31,687 nt of DNA, taken from assembly GCA_002491945.1 (NCBI GenBank), contig DKWX01000041.1, forward strand, positions 1 to 31,687, given 5' to 3'. Below are positions 1-8,090 of this stretch, in pieces. Under the pieces are notes generated by a model. That model made no database searches. It had not been told where the DNA came from and was given only the letters and a program-made list of their open reading frames with translations. Position numbers and translations under genes: made by a program. The DNA comes from Porphyromonadaceae bacterium UBA7141. GTDB taxonomy: Bacteria; Bacteroidota; Bacteroidia; Bacteroidales; Muribaculaceae. Each line of letters opens with the position of its first letter. Position 1 is the first letter of the stretch.

Positions 1-58
1 GCGACCACGCTCCATTTTCAGCTTGAAAAACCAAGCCATTAACTGAATATCCCTAAAT

Positions 59-77
59 TAAATCTGGACACTTACTT
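59..77 (+). repeat. Solitary arm of the intergenic inverted-repeat family
   Basis: This 19-bp stretch matches the right arm (TAAATTTGAACACTTACTT) of the intergenic element family seen at 5027, 9148, 11989 and 13597, with two substitutions. No matching left arm or core is visible in the 58 bases before it, so it is either a solo arm or a decayed element. It lies about 300 bp upstream of the large secreted-protein gene. Confidence 0.55.
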
Positions 78-223
78 ACCTAATCATTTTCCACAAAAAA
101 CATAATCTACAAATACAAGTTACTATTATACAACCCATATTAATACGATTAATAAATCACACAATTCGCACTATTTTATAAACTAAATTGTCTAAAAAAA
201 TTAAAATTATCAAAAATAATCAC

Positions 224-231
224 TATATTTG
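224..231 (+). promoter_or_regulatory. Candidate -7 box for the 1032-residue secreted protein
   Basis: TATATTTG fits the Bacteroidetes -7 consensus TAnnTTTG. No TTTG is found at the usual 19-21 bp upstream, so only half of the promoter is recognisable. It would give a 5' leader of about 140 nt. The rest of positions 1-378 is AT-rich and holds no credible gene. Confidence 0.45.
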
Positions 232-256
232 CAATAATTTTGAGCATTGACGCGAT

Positions 257-288
257 GTCATGATAATTACAAAAGTCATGATTATTGC
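257..288. repeat. 14-bp direct repeat around TCATGAT in the leader
   Basis: GTCATGATAATTAC (257-270) and GTCATGATTATTGC (275-288) are near-identical direct repeats with an 18-bp period. They lie just downstream of the candidate -7 box, inside the predicted leader of the next gene. The arrangement resembles a tandem operator or a leader structure, but no regulator is known. Confidence 0.35.
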
Positions 289-378
289 GCGAAATACTCT
301 CAAACCAATCATCTTTACCTACTAAAAGACATCGATTCCAGCGACCAACTAAACATCAATAACTAAATACTTTACAGA

Positions 379-3300
379 ATGAAACAGAATCTACACCTAC
401 TTTTGAGCCTGCTACTGGGCGCGGCCGTCACACCGGCCATGGCTCAGACAGCCGAAAGCCCGCAAGTGCTGCAGGTGGGGGAAAACATTCTTCCTGACGG
501 CAATCTTTATCTGCAGTTCAACTATATAGGAGCCTCCGGGCTGGCCACTCTCGACGGCATAACCCTTAGTTCATATGCCGACCACATCATAGCCACCGCA
601 CCCGACGGCTCGCAGACCACCATATCGCAGGCTTCGATGTATCGTCCGGACAAGACCTCCTTTTATGTACAGGACGGTTACACCTACGACTTCACCTATA
701 CTTCACGAGGCGAAACCCCAGTAACGCTGAAAATCGATCCGGTTGAAGGGCCTATAAACGGCCCGTCATGCGATGCTCCGATGCTGATGCCCGACGAGGG
801 AACATTCGTAGTACCCAACTACAGCGAATCCTACTATTCTCCCGGAATCACATACTTCACCTACACTCCTGAAATCAGCGGCAAACTCAAACTTTACGCA
901 TCCGACGCATTCCAGATACTGACAGTAGCTGAAAGCTGCGACGGCAACTGGGATACACTCGATTACAACTATACCTCAGACGAAGAACTCGGCGTATACG
1001 TATACACACTGCTGACCGATGCCGGACAGACTCTCATTTTCAAGGCCACCGGCAGTTCGGGCGTCTTCCTCAACCATACACTCAATGAGGTAGTGCTCGG
1101 CGCCAGCTGCGAAGATGCAATGCCCGTCACTCCCGGCACAATCGTTCTGCCTTCCGATCCAGGCACATACTATTATAAGTTTACCGTGCCCGGCGCCTAT
1201 AGTGAATACAATGCTTTGGTTGTCTCCTCCGACACAGAAGGATCTGCCGTACTCGAATCATCATGCTCCGACTATACGAAATGGCAATACAACTCGCTCA
1301 ACTTCCGACGCACTCCCATGCAGGGGGGGGCGTCATATATCCTTGAGGTGACAAAACATTCCTCCGGGGCCGACAGCTTCACATTAGCATTCGAAGATCT
1401 CCTCCCCATCGAGGACGAGAATACAGGCGAACCCGTGGAATTCGGCAAAACCTATACCACTCCCGAGGGCAGCAATACATTCTATTACTCCTTCTCTCTT
1501 CCTGAAGGGAGCGCTCCCAAACTTCTGTCACTTGCCTCCGATGCCCCGGAAGGCAATTACAATTCCACTTTCTTCCTCTGCGAGCTTGGCAAGACGTATC
1601 CGCGCCTGGCCACCGGCGCATCCTTCAAAGTCGAGATTCAACCCGGCGTCAACTACCTCCTTTCAACCTACGTGCCGGTCGATTCCCGCTATGAGTTCAC
1701 CCTTTCTATAGAGGACATGCAGGAAGGCCAGACCCCGTCATACGCCATTAAGGCCGCCCTTGGCGACAACGATGTGCCCGCATTCTCACCCGTATATTAC
1801 GTATACACACAGGATGCCGACGGCTTCGTCCAGTTATCCACCGATCTGGCTGACGCCACATTCGGAGTGACAGCGCCCAATTCATGGGGCAGTACCGATA
1901 GCATCGCACTGACCAAGACCGACAATGGCTATAAATTCGAATGTATCGCAGACTCAAACTACACGATTTGCGTCACCAATACCTCAGAAGCCGGCACACT
2001 CAGACTCACCGAAATACCCTACGGTCCGGGCGAATCTTTCGATACCGCCATCGAAGTGCAATCCGGCGATTTCAATCTCCCCGTCGGTCCATCCAAATCA
2101 TGGTACAAGATAACGGCTCCGAAGACAGGCTTCTTTAACCTGTCCACGACCATGGCAATAAACTATAGCAGCATCACAGTCTATGTCAACGACCTCAAGC
2201 ACTCATCTAATGTAGGCATGGATTACTCTACCTATACCTGGCAGGACTTCAAGACAGGTGTGGCAGAAGGTGATATAATATACATCTGCTTCAACAACAG
2301 CATATCGGGAAACGACGCAACGGCCAACGTATCATTCAGCGAGGCCCAACCCGGCCAGATTGCAGCCAAACCGCTGTCCGCATCGCTTGGCGACCTGATT
2401 CTTCCAGCGGTATCGTCTGACCCGATATGGTACAGCATCACTCTGCCCGGCGGACAGATGTTCACTCTCTTGGCCAACGACTACATCATGATTGAACTCT
2501 ATCGTGCCGATGACACAGCGAAATGCATCGACTTCAGCCAGTTCATTTCTTCAGGCGTATACGGCATCAAAAATACCTATATCGAAAAAGAAGGCGACTA
2601 CCTGCTCAAGCTCTCTTCCAACAGCAAAGATGGATTGATTGCAACCCTTTCGGTCAACGATCCCGCCCCCGGCCAGGTCCCCGCTACGGCATATGCAGTC
2701 GAAGTGCCCGAAGGGGGAAGCTCCGTTATGGCATCAGCCATCAGATCCGCCACATGGTATAGCTTTGACGTACATCCCGGCACATTCACCATCTCCGCAC
2801 CGGTCAACATGTCGCTGTCGGCCAACCTCTTTGCAGATTCTGATTTTAAGACTCCGCTCTCATACATACAGGTCAACCGCGAGGGCGACTCATTCCAATA
2901 TGGGTTCTTCGACTATGAGGTGACCGAAGAACAGACTCTCTACCTCTGCATCACCGACTCGGCAGATGACCTTGAACTGACATTCTCCGGCAGCGCGGTA
3001 GAGCCTCTGGCTGAAGCCAAATTCGTAGCCGTCAACATTGAAATATCCGACGGTCAGACATTCAGCTACAATGCTCCCAACCATGCCACGACATCATTCC
3101 ATGTCATATTGCCCGAAAAATGGGTGGTCGAAGACTGTCTGGTCAATGGAGAGGCTACTGATGCCGCACACGCATTTGAGTTCGATACCGACGATGCCGA
3201 CATCAACGTCTCACTGACTCTCGCTTATGAGGGTGACGTGGCATTCGTCGACGCCACCACAGGTGTAGTCAATCTCGACTCCCGCATCAAAATCTTTATC

Positions 3301-3477
3301 CACGACGGTAAAATCGTCATCGACAACACCACTGTAGGCGACAGTATTTCAGTCTATAACGTCGGCGGCATGAAGATAGCCGACCATGTGGCACAGGATA
3401 CCCGCGTAGAGATTTCACTCGATAATGGCACATATATCGTGACTCTCAACGACAAAGCCGCAAAGGTAGTGCTCTAA
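379..3477 (+). CDS. Large secreted protein with tandem beta-sandwich-like repeats and a T9SS-type tail
   Basis: A 1032-residue exported protein. The N-terminus is a clear signal peptide ending in AMAQ, and the start at 379 is the only one that keeps it. The middle is built from repeats of roughly 100-130 residues, each with a 'P..S.xWY.I/F..P..G.F.L' pattern. Examples begin near SWYKITAPKTG, IWYSITLPGG and TWYSFDVHPG. They resemble all-beta pre-peptidase C-terminal or adhesin-like modules, though no family can be named with certainty. The last 70 or so residues (SVYNVGGMKI then LDNGTYIVTL) resemble the type IX secretion C-terminal sorting domain, suggesting export across the outer membrane and surface anchoring or release. 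There is no catalytic motif. It is convergent with cdd. Its substrate or partner is unknown. Confidence 0.8.
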   Translation: MKQNLHLLLSLLLGAAVTPAMAQTAESPQVLQVGENILPDGNLYLQFNYIGASGLATLDGITLSSYADHIIATAPDGSQTTISQASMYRPDKTSFYVQDGYTYDFTYTSRGETPVTLKIDPVEGPINGPSCDAPMLMPDEGTFVVPNYSESYYSPGITYFTYTPEISGKLKLYASDAFQILTVAESCDGNWDTLDYNYTSDEELGVYVYTLLTDAGQTLIFKATGSSGVFLNHTLNEVVLGASCEDAMPVTPGTIVLPSDPGTYYYKFTVPGAYSEYNALVVSSDTEGSAVLESSCSDYTKWQYNSLNFRRTPMQGGASYILEVTKHSSGADSFTLAFEDLLPIEDENTGEPVEFGKTYTTPEGSNTFYYSFSLPEGSAPKLLSLASDAPEGNYNSTFFLCELGKTYPRLATGASFKVEIQPGVNYLLSTYVPVDSRYEFTLSIEDMQEGQTPSYAIKAALGDNDVPAFSPVYYVYTQDADGFVQLSTDLADATFGVTAPNSWGSTDSIALTKTDNGYKFECIADSNYTICVTNTSEAGTLRLTEIPYGPGESFDTAIEVQSGDFNLPVGPSKSWYKITAPKTGFFNLSTTMAINYSSITVYVNDLKHSSNVGMDYSTYTWQDFKTGVAEGDIIYICFNNSISGNDATANVSFSEAQPGQIAAKPLSASLGDLILPAVSSDPIWYSITLPGGQMFTLLANDYIMIELYRADDTAKCIDFSQFISSGVYGIKNTYIEKEGDYLLKLSSNSKDGLIATLSVNDPAPGQVPATAYAVEVPEGGSSVMASAIRSATWYSFDVHPGTFTISAPVNMSLSANLFADSDFKTPLSYIQVNREGDSFQYGFFDYEVTEEQTLYLCITDSADDLELTFSGSAVEPLAEAKFVAVNIEISDGQTFSYNAPNHATTSFHVILPEKWVVEDCLVNGEATDAAHAFEFDTDDADINVSLTLAYEGDVAFVDATTGVVNLDSRIKIFIHDGKIVIDNTTVGDSISVYNVGGMKIADHVAQDTRVEISLDNGTYIVTLNDKAAKVVL

Positions 3478-3568
3478 ACCTGCAATTCACGAATCAGAGT
3501 GGCTCCCGGATGCTCCGGCCCGACCCGTGGCAGACGGGCCACTCAATATTCAAGACACCTGAACCGAC

Positions 3569-3598
3569 AGGGGCATCGTCATTACCGACGGTGCCCCT
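3569..3598. terminator. Hairpin between convergent genes
   Basis: AGGGGCATCGTC and GACGGTGCCCCT form a 12-bp stem with one wobble pair and a 6-nt loop. It sits between the convergent secreted-protein gene and cdd. Neither side has a strong U-tract, so it is a plausible but not certain shared terminator. A smaller GGCCCG/CGGGCC hairpin lies at 3517-3540. Confidence 0.5.
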
Positions 3599-3640
3599 GC
3601 TGCATATTGTAAAAAACTGTAGATTTTATTTAGCCCCCTC

Positions 3641-4138
3641 TCAGAACTCTGTGAAACACAACGGCAGCAACGATGCCACAGAGGGGAACACATATACCTT
3701 CTCCCGGCCATAAAGTATCACTTCGATCTGACCATACATGCTTTCATACTCCAGCAGAGCCTGCCGACATGCTCCGCACGGCGATATCGGCAGAGCCTGA
3801 AAACACTCTTCCCAAGGAGTATCCTCCGCCACATGCAGACGTGTCCACGCGGCAATCGCAATTTTACGCATCGGCACACCCGGGAATTTTGCCGATGCAT
3901 AGAAACAAGCCGACCGCTCAGCGCACGTTCCCGATGAATATGCGGCGTTCTCCTGATTCGCTCCGCTTACAATCTCACCGTTGTCCATAAGGATTGCAGC
4001 TCCTACATGGAACTTAGAATACGTGGCCAGAGAACGCCGCGTGGCCTCTCGAGCTTCCTCCACAAGATGACGGTCAGCCGCCGACATCTCTTCAAGAGTG
4101 GTCTGCGCAAATCTGATTACTATATCCTTCTCTTTCAT
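3641..4138 (-). CDS. cdd: Cytidine deaminase
   Basis: A 165-residue cytoplasmic zinc enzyme that deaminates cytidine and deoxycytidine to uridine and deoxyuridine in pyrimidine salvage. The family signature is intact. C72-A73-E74 supplies one zinc ligand and the catalytic glutamate. P120-C121-x-x-C124 supplies the other two zinc ligands. The FHVGAA stretch near residue 43 and the NQENAAY stretch at 61-67 line the nucleoside pocket in this family. The length is normal for the homotetrameric form, with a slightly extended N-terminus. The gene stands alone, convergent with the upstream secreted-protein gene and divergent from the next lipoprotein gene. No full promoter was recognised in the 237-bp gap. 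Confidence 0.95.
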   Translation of the reverse strand: MKEKDIVIRFAQTTLEEMSAADRHLVEEAREATRRSLATYSKFHVGAAILMDNGEIVSGANQENAAYSSGTCAERSACFYASAKFPGVPMRKIAIAAWTRLHVAEDTPWEECFQALPISPCGACRQALLEYESMYGQIEVILYGREKVYVFPSVASLLPLCFTEF

Positions 4139-4375
4139 ATTATAATTGTGTTAAGAACATGATATATATTGACAAGACCTGCGGCCTCGCGCTTGCCGGA
4201 CGATGCGGCCGGAGGTGTCTATATAATTGTAACGCTGAAACCGCTGATTTAGACCGCTTCCAACAAAAATTCTACAAACCGCACGACAATGATTTTGCCA
4301 TCCTCAAAATCTTTTTTATCTTATCAGACGTTTTAGATTTATTAACTCACTATCGGATTACAAAAATAAACGCTT

Positions 4376-4900
4376 ATGGCTAAGTTATACCTCCGTATCG
4401 CAGGACTATTCTCATGGAGAATAGTCCACATTCTCCGCAGGCTCGGACTCACAGTGGCTGGAGGAGCAGCTGTCGCGGCTGCATCCGTCACACTTACCGG
4501 CTGCGCCGTAGATGTGGGCTGGGACCCTACTCCACCCTATGGATGGGACGATACATTCTATGACCCCTCTCTCGAAGGGTGCTGGCGGCTGCATTCAATC
4601 AACTCCCGGTATGTCAGCGGATACTCCGTGAATTACCTCTACTTCAACGGTCGTGGCAGAGGAGAATACCTCTACTACACCGACGGGCGCCCGTGCACCG
4701 AAAACACGGCATACTGGTGTCAGCACTCCACAAGCGGGAATTCATATTATCAGATCAATATACAGTATGAAAGTTCCTACTCCCCGACTACGATGAACTA
4801 CTGGTTTACCGATGGAGGCGACACACTCTGGATGCAGTGGCGAAATTCCTACGGGCTCCAGACCTATGTATATGTCTACGACCCACGCATGCCCTGGTAA
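4376..4900 (+). CDS. Small lipoprotein with a lipocalin-like region
   Basis: A 174-residue predicted lipoprotein. The N-terminus has a basic stretch (about residues 1-25), a hydrophobic segment and a lipobox LTGC with the acylated cysteine at 43. The leader is longer than usual, so a start further in cannot be excluded, although no better internal ATG is seen. The mature part is rich in aromatic residues and polar strands. It opens with LEGCWRL, reminiscent of the G-x-W opening of Bacteroidales lipocalin-like lipoproteins, and continues with alternating strands and Tyr/Trp pairs. Function is unknown; binding of a small ligand at the periplasmic or outer-membrane face is only a guess. It has its own downstream hairpin, so it is probably monocistronic. 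Confidence 0.7.
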   Translation: MAKLYLRIAGLFSWRIVHILRRLGLTVAGGAAVAAASVTLTGCAVDVGWDPTPPYGWDDTFYDPSLEGCWRLHSINSRYVSGYSVNYLYFNGRGRGEYLYYTDGRPCTENTAYWCQHSTSGNSYYQINIQYESSYSPTTMNYWFTDGGDTLWMQWRNSYGLQTYVYVYDPRMPW

Positions 4901-4920
4901 GACGCTGAATTTTAACGACT

Positions 4921-4963
4921 GCCGCCGCGTTATGCCGTAACAAATCCGGCACAACACGGCGGC
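4921..4963 (+). terminator. Terminator hairpin of the small lipoprotein gene
   Basis: GCCGCCGCGTT (4921-4931) pairs with AACACGGCGGC (4953-4963) with one imperfect pair. An inner TGCCG/CGGCA pair extends the stem. The sequence after it is T-rich (ATATTTATTAT). It starts 20 bp after the stop codon. Confidence 0.65.
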
Positions 4964-5026
4964 AACCCCATATTTATTATCCGTACGGCCGACAAGAATG
5001 CCATGCCGCCGATAAGATTACAGGGC

Positions 5027-5071
5027 GTAAGTGTTCAAATCCAAACGACTTCTAAATTTGAACACCTACTT
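5027..5071 (-). repeat. Short form of the intergenic inverted-repeat element, 3' of recA
   Basis: The arms GTAAGTGTTCAAAT (5027-5040) and TAAATTTGAACACCTACTT (5053-5071) are inverted copies of the family arm, separated by only 12 bp. The conserved core found in the long copies is missing, so this is a deleted or minimal form. It begins four bases beyond the recA stop codon and would fold into a hairpin in the recA transcript 3' end, but has no U-tract. Confidence 0.75.
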
Positions 5072-5075
5072 TGTG

Positions 5076-6284
5076 TCAACCCTCTATATCGAAATCATCG
5101 GCAAATAAATCATCGGCCATATCTCCGGCCGAATCATCTCCGAAGTCCATGTCATCGGCCGAATCATCCTGATCCTCGTCATCGGCTTTCACTCTCTGAG
5201 TCTTCTTGCCGGGCAAGAACGGATTGGCGGAATCCGAAGGATTGGCAGCCACTGCCTTGAGATGCTCGCGCACCTTCTTGTCGAGTTCCTCCATCAGTTC
5301 GGGATTATCCTGAATCACACGCTTCACGGCATCGCGACCCTGACCGAGCTTCTTGCCTTCATAGCTGAACCAAGCTCCCGACTTCTTGACAAAACCGAGT
5401 TCGACAGCAAGATCCAGAATCTCGCCAGAGCGTGATATCCCCTCTCCGAACATTATGTCGAATTCCGCCTTGCGGAACGGAGGCGCCACCTTATTCTTCA
5501 CTACCTTCACCTTTACCAGACGGCCTACTGTCTCATCTCCATCCTTGATAAGGGTGCTCGGACGGATATCCAGTCGCACCGAAGCATAGAACTTAAGGGC
5601 GTTGCCACCGGTAGTGGTTTCCGGATTACCGAACATCACACCGATTTTCTCACGCAGCTGATTGATGAATATGCAGCATGTGCGTGTCCGGGCGATTGTA
5701 CTGGTCAGCTTACGCATCGCCTGACTCATCAGACGCGCGTGCAGACCTACGTTCTTCTCACCCATCTCACCGTCAAGTTCGGCTTTCGGAGTCAGGGCAG
5801 CCACAGAGTCTACCACCAGCACATCGATTGCGCCGGAATTAATCAGCTGCTCGGCAATATCCAGAGCCTGCTCGCCATTGTCGGGCTGCGCTATCCACAG
5901 ATTATTTACATCCACACCAAGTTTTTCGGCATAGAAACGGTCGAATGCATGCTCTGCATCGATTATAGCGCATATTCCCCCCTGCTTCTGAGCCTCGGCA
6001 ATCACATGAATTGCAAGTGTAGTCTTACCCGATGACTCAGGGCCGTAAATTTCCGTCACTCGTCCACGCGGTATGCCGCCTACTCCAAGAGCGAAATCCA
6101 GACCGATGGAACCCGTGGAGATTGCCTCCACATCCTGCACCTTGTCATCGCCCAGACGCATAATTGCACCGGCACCGAAATCCTTCTCCAGGTGCTGCAT
6201 GGTCATCGACAGAGCCTTACGCTTCTCTTCCAGGTCGCTGATGCGAGTGGCAAGCGCCTTCTTTACTTCTTTTTTCTTTGCCAT
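5076..6284 (-). CDS. recA: Recombinase A
   Basis: RecA forms filaments on single-stranded DNA, drives strand exchange in homologous repair, and stimulates LexA-type autocleavage where present. Counted from the chosen start (402 residues), the Walker A motif GPESSGKTT lies at 81-89. The Walker B strand VLVVDS is at about 155-160. INQLREKIG is at 207-215, followed by the DNA-binding L2 loop GNPETTTGGNALKF. The C-terminal 35 residues are extremely acidic (many Asp), as in other RecA regulatory tails but longer than in E. coli. The open frame extends 11 codons further up to 6317. I chose 6284 (MAKKKEV) because a -7 box TATCTTTG lies at 6315-6322, which would place the upstream ATG at or before the transcript start. 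Confidence 0.97.
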   Translation of the reverse strand: MAKKKEVKKALATRISDLEEKRKALSMTMQHLEKDFGAGAIMRLGDDKVQDVEAISTGSIGLDFALGVGGIPRGRVTEIYGPESSGKTTLAIHVIAEAQKQGGICAIIDAEHAFDRFYAEKLGVDVNNLWIAQPDNGEQALDIAEQLINSGAIDVLVVDSVAALTPKAELDGEMGEKNVGLHARLMSQAMRKLTSTIARTRTCCIFINQLREKIGVMFGNPETTTGGNALKFYASVRLDIRPSTLIKDGDETVGRLVKVKVVKNKVAPPFRKAEFDIMFGEGISRSGEILDLAVELGFVKKSGAWFSYEGKKLGQGRDAVKRVIQDNPELMEELDKKVREHLKAVAANPSDSANPFLPGKKTQRVKADDEDQDDSADDMDFGDDSAGDMADDLFADDFDIEG

Positions 6285-6314
6285 TCCGGTATATTGTTTC
6301 TTTGTTTTCTGTTG

Positions 6315-6322
6315 CAAAGATA
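6315..6322 (-). promoter_or_regulatory. -7 box of the recA promoter
   Basis: Read on the minus strand this is TATCTTTG, an exact match to TAnnTTTG. The expected -33 TTTG is not recognisable at 19-21 bp. The position gives a short leader of about 20-25 nt to the ATG at 6284. Confidence 0.5.
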
Positions 6323-6417
6323 ATACTAATACTACTGTTTTTCCTAATTTATCACCCCATAATTCATCATCCTCCCCTATTAAATATTCTTAACAGAACC
6401 CTTTGCACTGCCACTAT

Positions 6418-6444
6418 ATTGCAGCCACTGCAATTTAATTGCAG
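6418..6444. promoter_or_regulatory. Overlapping palindromes with three ATTGCAG half-sites
   Basis: ATTGCAG at 6418-6424, its complement CTGCAAT at 6428-6434 and ATTGCAG again at 6438-6444 are 10 bp apart. They form two overlapping palindromes; CTGCAATTTAATTGCAG (6428-6444) is perfect. This is the geometry of a cooperative operator. It lies about 95 bp upstream of the recA -7 box and downstream of the pgi terminator, so recA regulation is possible but untested. Confidence 0.4.
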
Positions 6445-6454
6445 TCCGTCCGCG

Positions 6455-6508
6455 ACAAAAGAAGAGGTGCCGACCTACTCCCGTATTTACGGAGAGCGCC
6501 GACACCTC
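6455..6508 (-). terminator. Rho-independent terminator of pgi
   Basis: On the minus strand GAGGTGTCGGC pairs with GTCGGCACCTC over 11 bp (two wobbles). Inside it is a second stem, CTCCGTA with TACGGGAG, and the tail is U-rich (TTCTTTTGT, at 6455-6463). It begins about 90 bp after the pgi stop. Confidence 0.75.
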
Positions 6509-6600
6509 AGCATCTTTATCTGCGTGGCATGACGCACCGTCAGCCTGCCCTGGCAGTCACATACGGACGACTCATGCAGGCATCTCGGCACACGATGTCA

Positions 6601-7944
6601 TCAACCCTGTATTTTAGTCTTTATTGCAGCAGTCTCAGCCTCATAACCGGGCTTCTCAAGCAGTGCGAACATATTCTTCTTATATGCCTCCACACCGGGC
6701 TGGTTGAAGGGATTTACGTCGAGCAGATAGCCGCTGATGCCGCAAGCCTTCTCGAAGAAGTAGATAAGCTGGCCAAGCACATACTCGTCGAGTCTGTCAA
6801 TCTCGATGCGCATATTGGGCACACCACCCTCGACGTGGGCAATCTTTGTGCCCAGCTCCGCCATCTTATTGACCTCGTCGACGTGCTTGCCTGCAAGATA
6901 GTTGATACCGTCGAGATTGGCTGCATTCTCAGGCACAAGCACTGATACGGCGGGTTTCTTTACAGAAATCACAGTCTCGAAAATCGAGCGCTCACCCTCC
7001 TGAATCCATTGGCCCATGGAGTGCAAGTCGGTAGTGTTGTCGACAGATGCGGGGAAGATACCCTTGCCGTCCTTACCCTCCGACTCACCGTAGAGCTGTT
7101 TCCACCACTCCGAGAAGAAATGGAGCTTGGGAGTATAGTTGACGAGCAGTTCGATTTTTTTGCCACTGCGGTAGAGGGCATTACGCATACGCGCATATAC
7201 CTCGGCCATATTGTCCGGGCCGGGATGCTCTGTAGCCTTCTCCATATCGGCCGCACCCTGCAGGAGCTTTGCGATATCATGTCCGGCCACAGCGATTGGG
7301 AGCAGACCCACAGGAGTGAGCACCGAGAAACGTCCGCCCACATTGTCGGGAATCACATAAGTCTCCCAGCCTTCCTGGTCGGCCATCGTGCGAAGCGCAC
7401 CCTTGCTGGCATCAGTGATGGCAACGATAAGATCTTTCGAAACCTCCGTTCCGGCCTGTTTCTCAAGCTGGTCGCGCAGGATACGGAATGCGATTGCGGG
7501 TTCAGTGGTAGTGCCCGACTTAGATATAACGATGATACCGAATTTCTTGCCTTCGAGCAGTTTCTGCAGTTCGGCAGTGTATTCCTCGCCAATGTTCTGC
7601 CCGGCATAAAGCACTTTAGGCTCATTCGGCTTCGGAGCGTAATAGTCGGCAAAGCTATCGCTAAGAGCTGTATTCACGGCCTTTGCGCCGAGATAAGAGC
7701 CGCCGATTCCGATACACACCACATACTCACAGTTGGCGCGCAGACGTGCGGCGGTAGCGTTGATTTTCTCCACCAATTCAGCGGGAGTCTGTGATGCGAG
7801 ATTCACCCAACCGATATAATCGGAGCCAAGCCCCGTGCCCTTCTCAAGTTTAGTGATTGCCTCCACAGCCTCGCCCTGAGTGGCTTCATACTGTTTTTCA
7901 GCGAAATAGAGAGCATCCTGAATGTTAAGCTCAATTGATTTCAT
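6601..7944 (-). CDS. pgi: Glucose-6-phosphate isomerase
   Basis: Interconverts glucose 6-phosphate and fructose 6-phosphate in glycolysis and gluconeogenesis in the cytoplasm. At 447 residues it is the short bacterial form. The SIS-type sugar-phosphate sites are clear: GGSYLGAKAV at 81-90, SKSGTTTE at 141-148 and NVGGRFSVLTP at 201-211. The C-terminal region has the family stretches TTDLHSMGQW and NPFNQPGVEAYK, the latter carrying the catalytic lysine area. It is the last gene of a lysS-gpsA-pgi series on the minus strand, an arrangement common in Bacteroidetes. The 146-bp gap to gpsA contains a hairpin and a palindrome, so transcription may be only partly shared. No TAnnTTTG box was found immediately upstream. 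Confidence 0.97.
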   Translation of the reverse strand: MKSIELNIQDALYFAEKQYEATQGEAVEAITKLEKGTGLGSDYIGWVNLASQTPAELVEKINATAARLRANCEYVVCIGIGGSYLGAKAVNTALSDSFADYYAPKPNEPKVLYAGQNIGEEYTAELQKLLEGKKFGIIVISKSGTTTEPAIAFRILRDQLEKQAGTEVSKDLIVAITDASKGALRTMADQEGWETYVIPDNVGGRFSVLTPVGLLPIAVAGHDIAKLLQGAADMEKATEHPGPDNMAEVYARMRNALYRSGKKIELLVNYTPKLHFFSEWWKQLYGESEGKDGKGIFPASVDNTTDLHSMGQWIQEGERSIFETVISVKKPAVSVLVPENAANLDGINYLAGKHVDEVNKMAELGTKIAHVEGGVPNMRIEIDRLDEYVLGQLIYFFEKACGISGYLLDVNPFNQPGVEAYKKNMFALLEKPGYEAETAAIKTKIQG

Positions 7945-7983
7945 AAGTGTTGCTGTATTATTTTGGGTTTAATTTCCTTACTT

Positions 7984-7997
7984 GCAGATATCTGCAG
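7984..7997. promoter_or_regulatory. Perfect 14-bp palindrome upstream of pgi
   Basis: TGCAGATATCTGCA is fully palindromic and lies 40 bp upstream of the pgi start. It shares the TGCAG half-site with the palindromes at 6418-6444 on the other side of pgi. A dimeric regulator site is plausible; none is known. Confidence 0.35.
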
Positions 7998-8034
7998 TCT
8001 GCCATATGTCAGAGTGCAGCCTGCCCTTATATAT

Positions 8035-8058
8035 AACCTTTTGTAAGTATAAAAGGTT
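8035..8058 (-). terminator. AT-rich hairpin 3' of gpsA
   Basis: AACCTTTT and AAAAGGTT form a perfect 8-bp stem with an 8-nt loop, about 33 bp after the gpsA stop. On the minus strand it is followed by ATATATAAGG. The stem is weak and lacks a U-run, so it could be an attenuator or processing site between gpsA and pgi. Confidence 0.4.
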
Positions 8059-8090
8059 TCACCGGAGTATCCTCAATCCAGTCCGATATC

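Noticed and set aside
4159..4383. 74-codon frame in the cdd-lipoprotein gap
   Set aside because: No family resemblance, no promoter, and it runs into the lipoprotein start; likely chance in a divergent control region.
7009..7794. 261-codon plus-strand frame opposite pgi
   Set aside because: It lies wholly inside pgi, which has every expected motif on the other strand.
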